From the NCBI GenBank assembly GCA_028673005.1, contig CM054116.1:75714572-75778571 (forward strand): 64,000 nt of DNA, written 5' to 3'. Positions 47,701 to 60,784 of this stretch are shown in pieces. The translations under genes were made by a program, and so were the position numbers. The stretch's first letter is position 1; every line of letters begins with the position of its first letter. The stretch comes from Tanypteryx hageni (Eukaryota > Arthropoda > Insecta > Odonata > Petaluridae). The notes under the pieces are model-generated. The model did no database searches. It was not told the DNA's origin and saw only the letters and a program-made list of their open reading frames with translations.

Positions 47701-48225
47701 AATTTTATTGGAATCGTAAAAAATTTAATTGGTAAACTACTGATATAATGATTAAATCACATTGGTGTCCCATGTGAGCACGTATTTAAACTATATACTT
47801 TGAAGCATACTGTTTAATATGATTAAAAATTTCAAGACTTCAATGTGTAATTTGCCTGTATTCCGTTAATTACCGATTTTAAAAAAATGCTTTTTTAATT
47901 TTTAAACGATGCGCGGTATAAAATTGTCAGTATTTAGCTATTTATGTTCTACAAATATTTATTGTATTTACATCCATAAACATACATCCTGTTGCAGTTT
48001 ATATTAAACCGAATTCTAAGTGCTCAGATTTTTATCAAATATTTGTCGGAGTTGAACTGATTTTTCGTCACATAATTCATTAAGATGGTAACATTATAAT
48101 GAATGTTAGCGAATCTAGAATGGATGATTCATTGGACCCTTTGTAGGATTTCAAAGTCAATCGAGTTTTTAGTTAAAAATGTTGCTCGAAATCTCCGATG
48201 TATTTTTGGGTAAATTAATAAGAGT
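44780..48225. other. Intergenic, no gene seen
   Basis: Open frames at 45478-45816 (112 residues, + strand) and 46848-47146 have no recognised domain or splice context. I do not call them genes. Confidence 0.4.
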
Positions 48226-48227
48226 CT

Positions 48228-48370
48228 TAATTCAACGAGAAATTTTTGAACTGAAAAAAGTCAATAGCAAGCACTTAAAATGTACATGTCTATGGTATCT
48301 CCAATAGCGACAACAAGGTTTATTAAGCCTATTGGAGATACCTGAGACAAGTGTTTTTTAAGTTATTGTT
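48228..48370 (+). repeat. Dispersed repeat family X, short foldback copy
   Basis: A compact copy. gcacttaaaa, gtacatgtctatgg and tatctccaatagc are followed within about 20 bp by the inverse: tattggagatacctgagaca, agtgttttttaagt. It shows the inverted-repeat nature of the family most clearly because the interior is almost lost. Confidence 0.6.
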
Positions 48371-48379
48371 TTCTTGTTC

Positions 48380-50740
48380 TTGAATAGGATTCTTATCACT
48401 AATGATTATTATAGACTGAGAATGTGCGGAAAATGAGAATGTGGTATGCGTAGCGTTTCACGGAGGCTTTTTATTTGGTTTATTTTTTATATTAGCTGCG
48501 AAGGTAATGGCTCAAGGCTTATATTCTATCTTGTATTAAAATATGCGAGTGAAATGATGAAAGATTAGCATAAAAATGATCAAATTCTTGGTATTGGAGT
48601 AGTTTAAACTCTTGAACGCTTATGTTTGATCTCATATTAAAATATGCGAATTAAAGGATGAAGATTAGCATATAATTGACCAAATTCTTGTTCTTGAAGT
48701 AGTTTAAACCCCTACATTAAAAGGCTGAGTAGGCTAAATACACGCCCTTATCTAGATGAAATAAATATTAAAGTAATCCTTACTTTTTATTCCTTTCTAA
48801 AACCAAATGCAGCGTATATTCTAAATCTGTTTTCTAAATCATACATGTGTAAACAATGCAAGTTTACCTTTATGCCGTCAACTCATTTATTCTTATTTAA
48901 CTGAAAAAACAACGTAAGTACGTATTTTATTTGAAATAATAACTCATTTCACTATAAAACTGAATCAAACGTTTGTTAAAATCTATATATAGACGGGCAT
49001 TACAACTAGTTGGAGACACTTTTAATAAAACGATATTATTTGAAGTCTGTTTTCAAAGTAATAGTCCATTTCGAATAGATATTAAAATATACTTTTGCGG
49101 TTTATAAGATCATAGATGAATATCTTATGCTTGAACTATTAATTTTATTTGCACTTTTTATTAAAATTGAATCACACGATGGATGCAGAGAACGAATTAT
49201 GTAAGATTTTAAAGTTAATATTTTTAACAAAATGAAACTTAATTTGGTGCGTTTTTACGGGCTACTTATTTTGATCGAAATTTGCTGAACTTAATAAGAG
49301 GATTTAGTAATTTTTTTGTAGCTTTAGGTCCAAATTATGAAAATAATTCCGACATTTTTCATGATGAAGATTTGTAGCGGCCACAGCACTGTCATGTCCG
49401 ATGGCTAACAACTTTGGAGCAAAAGACATAACGAATAAAACACTTGAGTGAGGGGCAGAAATTTCATTGTGATACGGCGAGGTGAAAGAACACTAACAAG
49501 CTCCGTTGTACCATGAACTTTTAGCTATTCGATCCATTAGCGCAGTGGGAGGGATGGAAGACACCTCGCCGATCGGTTTATGCGCCCGTCCCAAGCCTCG
49601 AACACCAGCAACGAAATGAATAGAAACCGTGTGCTCCATATACCAATATCCGCTCCACAGCTGGTTCGGACGCTCTCCTTTTTATTTTCCTCTTAAAAGC
49701 GCGCGGGATCGCTTCTAATCCCGATTCGTCACGGCGCTTTTTCAATGCCCCGTCTGCCATCCATCATGACTCCCGATTTTTTTTCCCGACCGTAATAATT
49801 TTTTTAGTATTACACCACCATCGTTCGCGTACGCGCGAGCGGTCACACGAGGAGTAAAAATAACAAGGCGTCTTAGAGAACTCGATAAGAGAGGGAAACG
49901 CGACCGACCAAAGTTGCATATCTAGGTCAAAATCCACAGGCGACGCAATTAGCCGGTACGCGACCTGCCAGTACTTTCTTTTATACGCAATGATTATACG
50001 AAATCACACCTGATCCTAGATATGCGAATATGCGTGCATATTGTATATATTTATTTATATTTAAATTTATTTATATTTGTTTGTTTATATTTGTTTGTAC
50101 TTGTTTAAATGTACACCTATATTTATTTATATTTAGTTTATATTTATATCTATAATAATATTTATAATTTATAAATTCGAAGTCTATTCTTGCCCCATAA
50201 TCACGGCGTGCCGAAGAAATCCTCCTTATACCGACAGAAACAAAACCAACTGGTAAAATGTTAAAATGTTCATAAATTAAAATTTTGCAATGTTTTCATC
50301 TACCTGCATTCGCGTTGAAAATTGGATAATCTATCACATATTTTAAGTAAGCATGAACAGTTTTACTGTCCATATTTTTATTCTTTCGCGTAACCTCTGA
50401 AATAAGAAGTCGCTCTGTGTTCGAGTCTGACCTTGGGTGCGTACACACATATGCAAACCCTAACTCGCATGAAGGAAAACAAATAAAATGAAAATGATGT
50501 GATACATCATCTTCATAATGTATCGTATCGAAACCCGGGCCGTATTTAAATGTTCAAAACTGTGGAAAATACAAAGTTTTCATTTTATTTGTTCAACATG
50601 GAACACGCAGTGCATTTTATTTGTGTAAATATAAATCTTTCCCGGGCCATACCTTAAAAGTCTGGAAGTAGAGCAGTCTCTCCAGCAGTCAGTTGCTATC
50701 GGTGACGGCAACAGTCTTTTTTAAATCTCCTCACCACGCC
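48380..50740. other. Intergenic, with AT-rich minisatellite-like patch
   Basis: No gene. At 48525-48715 two similar blocks (ttgtattaaaatatgcgagt... and catattaaaatatgcgaatt...) lie about 100 bp apart. At 50045-50170 there is an imperfect tttatttatatt/tgtttatattt repeat. A gtgttcgagtctgacc phrase near 50418 resembles a degraded B box. Confidence 0.4.
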
Positions 50741-50885
50741 CTGCAATACCCTCTCCCAGCATCAACCCGCCGCCTTCCCCATTCTTCTTTCGTCCCCTTC
50801 CCTCTCTCTCACTCTCCGGCACGCCCTCCCTAGCACACCACCTCCAGCCCTCCTTGCCTTATCCCACCCCCTCCGCTCCTAAAAG
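50741..50885. repeat. Pyrimidine-rich (CT) block
   Basis: The + strand is C/T-rich with only a few purines. No gene. A (CT) run also lies at 51205-51220. Confidence 0.55.
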
Positions 50886-50889
50886 CGTC

Positions 50890-52085
50890 GCCATGGTTCG
50901 GGAGTCTTGTCTATCTGGAAGGGTCGACAACCTTGTCCGACCTCGGGGAACCCGACTTTGTTGAGATAAGGAGGGAGTGCACAACACGTGTTGTCCGATT
51001 GGATTAAAATGGACTTATCGGATAATCGTGTGATATAATATGGGAGCAGGTATACGCGAACGCAGAGAAAGAATGTCCGTCGTTTTATTTTAAATATCTG
51101 ATTCCGCCAACTTGGTTATATTATCGGTAGTATACGTATCGTTCCATTTTGGCCATTTAATTGTGGGATGTAGACTGAGAAATTTAAGGCAGAACATTTT
51201 TGTCTCTCTCTCTCTCTCTGTTAAAAGACACCGAAAGTATTTTTAAAACTTCGATTTGGATAAGAAGGTTCAATTTAATTTCGATGATTAATGGTCATAC
51301 TCTTGCTGCTAAAAATCAAGAGTTTATTTTCCAATTTGGAAACAATTAATAATCATATGAAGTTAGTCAGTAATTATCAGGAACTTCTATATGCAAATAT
51401 AGGACGATGTGATATTCATATAAATGTATGTGGTATTTAATATCAATACTAATTTTTGTTTATAGCCACTACTGTGAGAAAATCAACGAATCGAATTTTA
51501 AAGAGATTTTAATTGAATATAAAGGTGATGTACTTGAGATAATTGTATCTCAACCAGTGAGACATCCCTCAGGTCCCCGGAAATTCGAAAATAATTTTTA
51601 TAAAACTTTTTCTAGACAAAAATATTGCAATATTTAATGTCCTTAGGAATTTCCAATGATAATTAATATAATAATAAAAAGCATTCAACGTAAAAGTCTA
51701 CTTGGAAAAAGTGAGGGGTTTTGTTTTTGTCATGGTGGAGCCCGGTTCTTTGACAAAACGGTAGGTGGGACATAAAATTCAAGATGAAAACCGTTGGTTT
51801 AGATCGTTTTATTGAATTTCTGGGTAGTTTTTTAACGATCGTTAAAAATTATTACTCTTGAAGCCATGTTGTCACTTTTCCTTAAATATCATGTGATTTA
51901 TAAATATTGGATTATGTTTGACGTTGGTATTTTAATATAATAATAAAGCCTATTTTTTGGATATTTTATTTCACACGAAATTCATTTAAATCAACACACG
52001 TGACTTCAATATAAATTCACTATGCATTACAATTTTCTTTTTTGGTTTGAATGTTAGTGGCTGGTTTATAGCGCTTTAAAAAAAT
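50890..52085. other. Intergenic, no gene seen
   Basis: AT-rich, with no supported feature. Confidence 0.4.
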
Positions 52086-52089
52086 GAAA

Positions 52090-52205
52090 TTGCTTATGTA
52101 TTCGATTCATTTGTCCGTCTGTTCGTGTACAAAATATCTCAGAAAACCGCTTATAACTCGAAAACATTTTATTTTTTTACGAACTAACTTTCAGGAATTG
52201 CTTGG
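52090..52205 (+). repeat. Dispersed repeat family R3, short copy
   Basis: It contains gcttatgtattcgattcatt, tgtccgtctgttcgtgtaca and aaaatatctcag, matching the start of the 53.2-kb copy and, less well, of the 5.6-kb copy. Confidence 0.45.
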
Positions 52206-52224
52206 CAGCGTAACTTTTATTTTT

Positions 52225-52290
52225 TAAGCTGCTTGCCGTCAACATTGAAGTCATGGGTTCGATTCCAGGAGCGTTTATTTTCATTTGATT
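52225..52290 (+). repeat. tRNA-derived SINE, family C, fragment
   Basis: cattgaagtcatgggttcga ttccagg contains a good B-box (ggttcgattcc). The same context occurs inverted at 54.5 kb. Only a poor A box can be guessed upstream, so a functional tRNA is unlikely. Confidence 0.5.
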
Positions 52291-52299
52291 TACAGGGTT

Positions 52300-53185
52300 G
52301 AGTGAATATATGAAAAGGATTGGTTACGAGACACGATGAAACAATACAATAGTAAATAAACAAAAACTCCTTCACCGTAAACAGGGAGAGAATACTCACA
52401 ATCACGATGCAGGTTGAGTGTAGCACATTAATCATTTGCATATTATAATTATGTGCTTGGAATCATTATAGTAGTTCGAGACCGCATAAAAAGGAGGAAA
52501 TGTTATTTTCCTGCCATCGATTTTTAATGCGCGTTGAATCAATGAACAAATTAGTTTTTAACGTAAAAAATTTGATGTGTTTTTACTTGAAAATCTTTTA
52601 TCTTAAAGGTGATTTGTATTGTGTCCGATTTCGTGTGATTGCATACGATTGACTTCGATAATTACTTCACGTCGCATCTATAGACATTCACGAAAGTTCG
52701 ACGCTGTTTTGGAATTTAAACAATAGTTTGGTCGCAATAGATAATATGACGGCAACGAAAATTAATACATATTGATCTTTTGTTGATATTGTGTTAATGA
52801 TGTCAGATATAGAGATTAAAATTGCTGTTTTTGGAAGTCTTTGAAGAAAATTTCTGCGAAAGGAATACCTTTTAAATATTTGATTAAAAAAAGAAAAATA
52901 AAATTTATATAGATTTATTTTAACGAAATAACGTTTTATATCCACTAAAAAGTAGAAATTTAAACAAAAATTCACATTATTGAATGTTCCAGAAAGTGAA
53001 AATTGTTTTGGGAATATTATAGTTGTCTAGCGTAATTTTTAACAAATAAATCTTCATTAATATTCCTTTTTTACACAACTTTTGTATTCCCAGAGCTGTT
53101 GTTACTTTCTGAAACACTCTACTATGTAAACTTTATATGCGTTGTTTACTTTAAGTGCATATAAAAGTTGGTTTCATTAATTTTT
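52300..53185. other. Intergenic, no gene seen
   Basis: AT-rich. A 95-residue minus-strand frame at 52688-52975 is Phe/Ile/Lys-rich and without motif. Confidence 0.4.
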
Positions 53186-53189
53186 ACGG

Positions 53190-53545
53190 TTTTTCTAAAA
53201 AGTCGCTTATGTATTCGCTTCATCCGTCCGTGTACAAAATAACTCAAAAGTGACGTAAGTTACAAGCGCAAAAATTCCAGAATAGATAGTTCTAAATTAG
53301 GTCTACTTATGGTGTACATTTGGTGGCTTTTAGATCTGCAGCTGGGGAGTGATCGATAAAAATCGCTATAAAGTATATGCTGCTAGCAAATATAGGCAAC
53401 CAACAATACATCGCGTTTGCTATTCTTCCTTCCAATGAAAAGATAGCAGTCGGTGAAAAAAAGGCGCCTCATGTAATTTTCTCTGCAATTATTCCCTCAC
53501 TTGTTGCTCAATGAACTTGTGCATAACTTCTGCCAAGGAATAACA
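53190..53545 (+). repeat. Dispersed repeat family R3, copy 3
   Basis: It starts gcttatgtattcgcttcatc and tccgtgtacaaaataactc, and later has gcaattattccctcacttgt, the same landmarks as the 5.6-6.15 kb copy. No coding sequence. Confidence 0.45.
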
Positions 53546-53549
53546 TAAA

Positions 53550-54440
53550 TATTTTCGTAATTTATCACAGATCTATAATAAAAGTTAAAATAGATTAGTA
53601 TGTAGTGTGTGAATAACTATTTTGGAACTATGCGAAAAATTCTCGGCTTCGTCGTTTTTTCAAAAGTAGATCGGGACGGCTGCTTTTCGTTTCCGCGGGG
53701 CATAAACCGTTTCTAAGCGGTCACACTCCGCAGTGCGCTAGCGCGGTGCAGAAATTCATGGTTAGAGCGGTTGATTCCAGGATTTCAATTCCTATTTCCA
53801 TCCAGTCACGATGCGTGATTCATGAAAGAGAAAGGGATTTAATTTAATAATATCCATGTCAGTGATCGTGAGTCTAGCTATTACACATTTTTTGCCGTTG
53901 CGGTAACTGGAACGCTGAAACAATATATCCGGGGATGGGAGAATTTGCAAGCAGCAATGGCATCGTCTCGTATGATGTGTTGTCTACGATCTTGGCCCAC
54001 ATCGGCAAATATCTGAAGAAGAAATGTTTTAACGCAAGATGCATATGTCTGTCTTTATTTCGTCGTGTCTTGTTATTCGGTAAGAATGCAAAACAAGAAG
54101 TCCAAACCAGAACTAATGCATGCTGGTTTCCCAAAGTTGACGTCCCGAATTGATTACTTATATTGACAGGAAATGCTACAGTATGTGTTAGTCATTCCAA
54201 GGATTTCTCATACCATAAATACCACTTGTAGTTCATAGTTTTTTAGTGTTAGAGAAAAATTGGAAAACAAATTAATAGAGCGTTATCAGGTTTAAAATAC
54301 TAAAAACAATGTCAAAATCTCTTTCTGACATTATATTTTGCATGTATTTTTTAAGAAACGAATTTAATAAATGGTGCTGTTTATACATTAATGTGTCTGG
54401 ATAAACTGTCCATTGTTGAAGAGTAGTCGAGTGGAAAAGA
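53550..54440. other. Intergenic, no gene seen
   Basis: A phrase at 53755-53800 (catggttagagcggttgatt... caggatttcaattcc) looks like a degraded tRNA head. No gene was recognised. Confidence 0.35.
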
Positions 54441-54494
54441 AAATTTATTCACTGGTCTATGCTCAAGCCATCTCTGCACGATGGATTTGAGATT

Positions 54495-54665
54495 TCCTTT
54501 GTAAAACAAATATGGAAAAACTGTCCTGGAATCGAACCCGGGACTTCAATCTTCGCCAAATAAAATATAGCCAGGAGGCGGGCCCTGGCAGCACGAGCCT
54601 TATACCAAGTTTCATGAAAATTGGTGCAAAAGTTGTTGGAGACATACACATACAGACAGGGCTAT
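54495..54665 (-). repeat. tRNA-derived SINE, family C, plus retroelement-like tail phrase
   Basis: The minus strand has gaagtcccgggttcgattcc (B box, about 54531-54550), matching the 52.2-kb copy. On the + strand just to the right is ccaagtttcatgaaaattgg followed by acatacacatacagacag. That phrase is common near the 3' ends of RTE-like retroelements and their SINEs. Exact limits are uncertain. Confidence 0.5.
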
Positions 54666-54669
54666 TTCA

Positions 54670-55225
54670 TAAGGCTATGTTTTCTTTGGAAACCAGCCTA
54701 AAAATATAAAAGTGATTGCTAAAGGGTTAAAGGTTTTGAGATGTCTGTATAGCGCCAATTACATAAAGTTGGGCAGACTGAGAATAAAACATGCGAAGAA
54801 GTATTTAAACATGACAGGAGCAGAGAAATTTTAGTAAGCAAAGGGAGACAGAAAATGGACAGGTCTGATTTTGAGTGATACTGACTGATGAAGATGCCAA
54901 GAGTTAGGAAGAGGAAAAAGATTTCTGGAATCTTAAAAAAAGATGATAGTTATAAGAGGATGAGATATTTTTTTAATATCTATATTAGAAGGAAATAGCA
55001 TCAAATCTGATAAGAAAGTTTTTATAAAATCTGTGAACTCATGACCAAATCAAAATCCGAATTGGCGTCAAATTCCTTGGCAGTGCATTCAGCAATGTAT
55101 AAAATAAGTCTGTTTAGAGCACGTATAAAATAACTGATAAAATTTCGTAGCCAAGAAGATGTAAAGTTTAACATGCATGCATCCCAATCATAATTGGCGG
55201 TTCAACTATCATTTGTTATTATAGG
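54670..55225. other. Intergenic, no gene seen
   Basis: AT-rich to mixed sequence, with no supported feature. Confidence 0.4.
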
Positions 55226-55254
55226 AAGTGGAAGAAATTCTGTAAAACAAGGTA

Positions 55255-55335
55255 GGTATTCTGCCTTAACCGAAGATCGAACCCAGGTCTTACACTTGGG
55301 CGGATTTTCTACCACCGAACTACTGAGGCAAACTA
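55255..55335 (-). repeat. tRNA-derived SINE, family A, solo copy
   Basis: The minus strand reads agttcggtggtagaaaatcc (A box), then gcccaagtgtaagacctggg and ttcgatcttcgg (B box). The order and spacing match the right half of the foldback unit at 63.65-63.75 kb. Unlike that copy, no inverted partner is seen here. Confidence 0.6.
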
Positions 55336-55344
55336 GTCCTGCTG

Positions 55345-58300
55345 TTTCAGAATTGGTTATTTATGTATTTTAGAAGATAGGGCATGTAAGAATCTATAGT
55401 AGGCACGGGTGTTTTGCAGAGATGCTAATATTTTTTGACTGAAAGTTTTGTTTTGATTCATAAATTACCTACATCAGTTATTTTTCTAACAGAGTATCGG
55501 TACGTAAATCTTCGTAATGAGATCCGATCTGTTTGTAAACGTTAATTTGTCAGCTGTCAATGTGAAAAATCCGTCGGGGTGATATATGGAATTCCAAATA
55601 GCCGTTTCGTCTCTTATAATTCGACGATTAGAAGGGAAGAGATAGTCTTTGGTGTGATTGTCAGCGTGACGAAAGGAGTGCCTATATGGGCGTATTGTAG
55701 CGTCATAGCCTGGCTACGATGCCTCTCACCAATAGAGGTGAGCGAGAAGACGCGCGCGAACACACATTTGGGGTCGCGACCCTCCGTTGATTTTTTAACG
55801 AACGCCCCCTTTCCTTGTGTCCCTTCGTTCGTGTCGCTGCCAAGCTTTGACTCTCTCAACACCTCCCTCGACTACCGCATCCTCCTTATTGGAATATCCG
55901 CGTCCCTTTCCTGGACGCAAACATGTAACTTGCGGTACGGAATTCTAGGAGTGCCAACGTGAGGAGGCTATTATCGCGCCTCGCGTCCTTTCATATTCTC
56001 GCTTGCCCTCCCTTATCCGTGCGGAGTAAATCTCAGAACCAATCGCGAGCGATTGATCTTCGTGCACCATCTTATCCACCGCCTTCCTATCGTTCCTTCT
56101 CCAAGGATATAGCGGGATTTACCGTTCGTTGCTAATTCCGGAAACTTCTATTTTTGTTCGCCAGGGAAGATTAACGAATGCTTTGCGCATAAGCTATGGA
56201 TAATATCCCCAAAAAAGCTATCCGGCTATTTTTCATCCCATAAGCTAGATCAGTTCTGAAGAAAAGTGTTTGTGTATGTATAAGTAGCAGTTCAAACGTC
56301 TACGTATTTTCGCTCTGACTTTGTTTAGTCAATATATTATAACCGATAAAATTTCCTTTTCTCCACCCATTTTGTACCCATTCCTCTTTCCTCTACTCTA
56401 ATTTAAAAGTGAAATATGTCGAAGAGTGAATATTTTCGGTAACAAAGTTTTGTAACTATCTCAGTAACAGCGGAAACCTATTTATTAACTTCATTCTCTG
56501 AAGTATGGTAGCATATTAAATGTTAAAATGATTTGATAGGGACGTTACGCATTTGAATTCAGAAAATTTAATCTCCAGCCTTTTGATTTTCTCTCGGTAG
56601 TCGAGTGTAAATTATGAGCATTGCTACTGGATTTATGTGTTGGAAATGTGTCCTCTCTGCTTTATTAACCTATCATTTGCGAATATCATATTGATTAAAC
56701 TGCTTGAATTATTATTATCAATTGAGTTCCATCCATGTGGCGAGCTCCATAGTTATTTTATTTTTGAACGAAAGAGTAACGTCTTTTATCCGATCCTAGC
56801 TAATCCGGATATTCAGTTCATCGATGGATGTAAATCTACATACTATGCTATTCATCGTACCGGCTCGTAGACGGAGAATGTAATAATAATTAAGTGCAGT
56901 GTGTTTAAAACGTTTGAAGATAAAAAAAACTAAAATCTGAGTGTTGAGGATAATGGCAATGAGAAGTGGTTCCGTCAGACCATAGCATTGTCCTCAGAAG
57001 TGGTACTGAGGCTCATACCGAGGACTTAAACGGTACTTCTGTTGGCTAAGTAGAACATGAGATCAAGCAAACGATAGTATGAAAAGTATGACAAACTTAT
57101 TAAAAGATTGGAATTACTGGCGAGTAATGTGAATTGCAAAAGATTGTTGAGGAAAAACGACTTTCGTACACAAAAGCATTAACCAAGAATAAAATTCACA
57201 ATATAAAAATATAACTTAAATAACGCCAAAATTAACTCTGGTTTACTTTGAATTTGTGACCAAAATAGCGCAAAATATTGTAAATTATTAATAATCAACA
57301 CGGGTGGCAATGTGTAATTAATCATCAGTAATTTGCTTAGTTAATTGTTCCAACACATGAAGTTATCTCTGATTCGTATCTATATAGCCTCAAATCGAAT
57401 CATTTGGATTACATTCGAACAATATACGAAACACGTGAACAGACATGAGGTCACTCGCACTCGAAGTCGTGAGCTATTATGTCATTCGAGTGCACGGTTG
57501 AGTGAGCTTAGTCTCGTGCATTCGTGAAACATAAATTAAATTTCATTAAAAGCGTCTTTTAATTAAATCTCAAACTTGAAGCATATGTGAAAAACATGCC
57601 AATACCTCGGAATATAGTGAATGTACTTCTATTATTTTAAGTTTATCTTTGCATATTTAGCCCTTTCATGTATCGTTTGCTAGTTCGTTAGAAGAAAATA
57701 AATGACATTGATAGTTAACCCTTGGTTGTTGTCGTACTGACCGATGCATTTAAATTGTTTCCTGTAATTGAAAAATGATTTATGTGTGTGTGTCATGACT
57801 TTTAAGTTAAATGTTTTTATTGTGAAACATTTTTAAAAACTTAATATTAACTTTCCTCGTAGTGGTAGGCTGGTTGGTGGCTTTTAAACTTGTCGACTTT
57901 TGGAGTCAATGTAGAATTGTAATTCTAATTTAAATAGTTTAAATATAGATGCAAACTGGAGACCCACAGTTTCGAAACTAAAATAATGAAGTATAATTTT
58001 TATTTTGCAGAATCCAAAAATTAAAAAGCTAATTGGATATAAGTTGTCATCTACTCAACTTCTAAATGACTGTTTTTCAGATTCTAATTCTAAATTTTAG
58101 TTTTTGTTTGTCATTGCGCAAAAGACGTTTTTTAAAAATTTAGTCCCCTATGCATTGAAATCTATAATTCAAAATTAAATGTTTTTATGTTTCAAGTATG
58201 ACTTAATTAATTTATTCCAAATAGACAACTCTTAGCGTTTAGAAACGAATTGATTAACCGTTTCTCCAACCCATTTCTTCCCGGAACTGGAATCGCAGTC

Positions 58301-59285
58301 TAAACAAAAACTATTTATTTTAACTTTTTTGTTCCTGTTTGCGAAACAGGTTCCATCTCGATGCGCCCTTGACGACCCGATCGTCCCGAGGGAGAGCGCT
58401 TATCGCGAGCTGTCCTTTTCCCTCTCTCCCTCCTCCTCTCGCCATTCTCCATTATTCTCCGTTTCACCGGTAACTCATCCAATTGGATGGTTCGTTACGG
58501 CCACGCGAGATTCACCATTCTTCCGCTAGGCCCCTTTTTTCTCATCTATTTATTTTTTCATTGTCGATTTTTCTCTATTCTTCACTTCTTTATGTCAATC
58601 TCCGCTAAAATATCGTGTAGCATCTTTATAACATGTTTGTATTAGAAATTTTCAAAATTTTCAGTTTGTGTAATTCAGTAGTGCGTTGATAATCTGTACT
58701 AGTTGAGTTCCTATTTCTGAATATTGATTTTGGTGGAATTATATATGAATAACCGAATCGAATAATAAATGAGCGAGAATTGCATACATACCTTGTTTTA
58801 TAGTATTTTTTAAATTGTTTAAACAAATACTATGGCGTAGTATGCTAAATCAGATAGAATAACGATAGATTTTATCTCAAACTCGATCTGCATTTTCTTG
58901 TCGGTAAATCTCTAGTTAAAGACAGATATTCTGATAGTTGACTTTTGGATGATCAGAGTTCTACCGTATTCTAATGACCTCTTTGTTGATTGTTCTTTCC
59001 TTTAAACCCTTTACCACCTATTTGTGTGTTCACTTTATCGTGTAGTTTCTTTTTGCTTTTACTCCTTTCGTATTACTTTCTTATTACCGTAGATTTATTT
59101 AAAAGTAATTGCATGAATCTTCCAATTATTTATGACAAACGTGCCAGTTCTATGATATGAATTGTTTTTATGATTTTTTGTTCTTGCGAGAAAAATTCTT
59201 GATATATATTTTATATTGGATTTTGGCGTAAGACAAGCTTTACTAGTCACCATCTCGCCGTACGGAAAGAGACTATTATAACGCA
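55345..59285. other. Intergenic, no gene seen
   Basis: Nearly 4 kb without a supported gene. The 127-residue frame at 55579-55962 and its antisense partner have no motif. A short C/T-rich patch lies at 58415-58450. Confidence 0.4.
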
Positions 59286-59289
59286 TATT

Positions 59290-59735
59290 ATCATACCATC
59301 TTCCTCTTACTCCGCATCTATCTCTCCATCTTTATCTCTCCTTATCCTTATCCCCTCTCCAAAGACGGGAATGAGAGTCGAAGGAAGCGTGTGGACCCAT
59401 AACGGGAGGAAAAGCTTCCCTCCCTCTCTCTCTCTCTGAAGTCTTTCACAACGTCCATCTCCCAGCAGCCACCCCGCTCTCTTATTCTGCTCCGCCGCGC
59501 CGCCTCGAGGATGACGCAACGGAGACGGGATTTATATGAAAAAATAAAGAAATCTCCCTTCCACCCTCTTTCTCTCTCTCTCCTCTCTCTCTCTCCAGAA
59601 ATCGGACGTTAACCTGTGGCTTACGGGTTCCCTTCTCGAGCCAATCTTCCCGTTCCCCGATTCTCTTTCTCTCTCTCCCCTCCCCCACCCCATTTCCAAC
59701 CCTTTTCGACCCCCGTTCCCTCGTAAAAGGATTCC
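59290..59735. repeat. Pyrimidine-rich (CT) block
   Basis: The + strand is C/T-rich with (CT)n at about 59421-59437, 59567-59597 and 59660-59680. Minus-strand Arg/Glu/Gly-rich frames through it are compositional. Confidence 0.65.
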
Positions 59736-59739
59736 AACC

Positions 59740-60780
59740 GCGTCCCCGTTTCAGCGCCGGCTCTTCTGAAAAAGATTCGCGCTGCACTACACTTTATGGG
59801 CTCTCTCGCGCCTTAATTGGCGAAGCAGAGGGGGAGAGGGTTAAGAGATTACCGCATTACTCGGTTGTGATTTTTCTTGCCCCATCCTATCTCTATTAAC
59901 CGCGGGTGGTTACCTACTGTGCGGGAGAGTGCGTGAGCTCTTTCGCGATGGAATTACATATGTCGCTCATCATTCCGATCGGTAGAGGGCGTTGCGTCTT
60001 CCTTCGCTGCCCCAATTACTCTACTGCCTCTAGGATATCAAACTGTTCCGCTTACCTTGCGTGCTATTCCTCTCTCGCGTAAGTTCTTTCCGTGGAGCGG
60101 TTTTTTTTACGCATTTAGAAAAATCGTTGACGTCATTTATAGTCCGACAATTCAAAATATCTCGATCGCGATCAATGGTAGCGTTCAAAATTTTAAACGT
60201 TTACTTTGATAAAGATGAAGGGCTGAAAAAATATTTTAAGCTTTATCACTGACTTTAAGTAGTTCGTTTTGTAATTTTTGAACTGAAATTTTAGTTCCGT
60301 ATAATTTGTCACTAAGTTGAATAATTTCGCAAAATGCTATCCGGATTCAAATTTCTTTGATAATTTGTCATTCTTCTGTCTTTCTTTCCTCCATTCTCTC
60401 CACTTATTTCATTCGCTGTATTATTCGTGGTTCTTTGTCACATTAATTTAAAGGTTTTTTCCAGTATTAATAAACATAAATCAGTATTATTTAGTTAATA
60501 ATGAAAGAGAATTTAAGTTACTCTAGCAATTGAGATTCAGCTCTTATAATTAAAGTTATTTCTATAACGAAATATTTTATTTGTGTAATATATGTTTATG
60601 GAGTATATTTATTAAATGTCATTTTAATATTCTAAAAGGTAGAACTAAAAACCAACAAGCTACATAGTAAAATGGGTAAAAAAACGACGAGTTAGGACAA
60701 CTTCTCACGGTCTTGCCAATATTTTCGTAGAGCTGTTGAAGGAGCTTGGCTAGATGAGCTTTGCTCACATATACTAGCAC
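59740..60780. other. Intergenic, no gene seen
   Basis: Mixed, then AT-rich sequence, with no supported feature. Confidence 0.4.
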
Positions 60781-60784
60781 TTAT

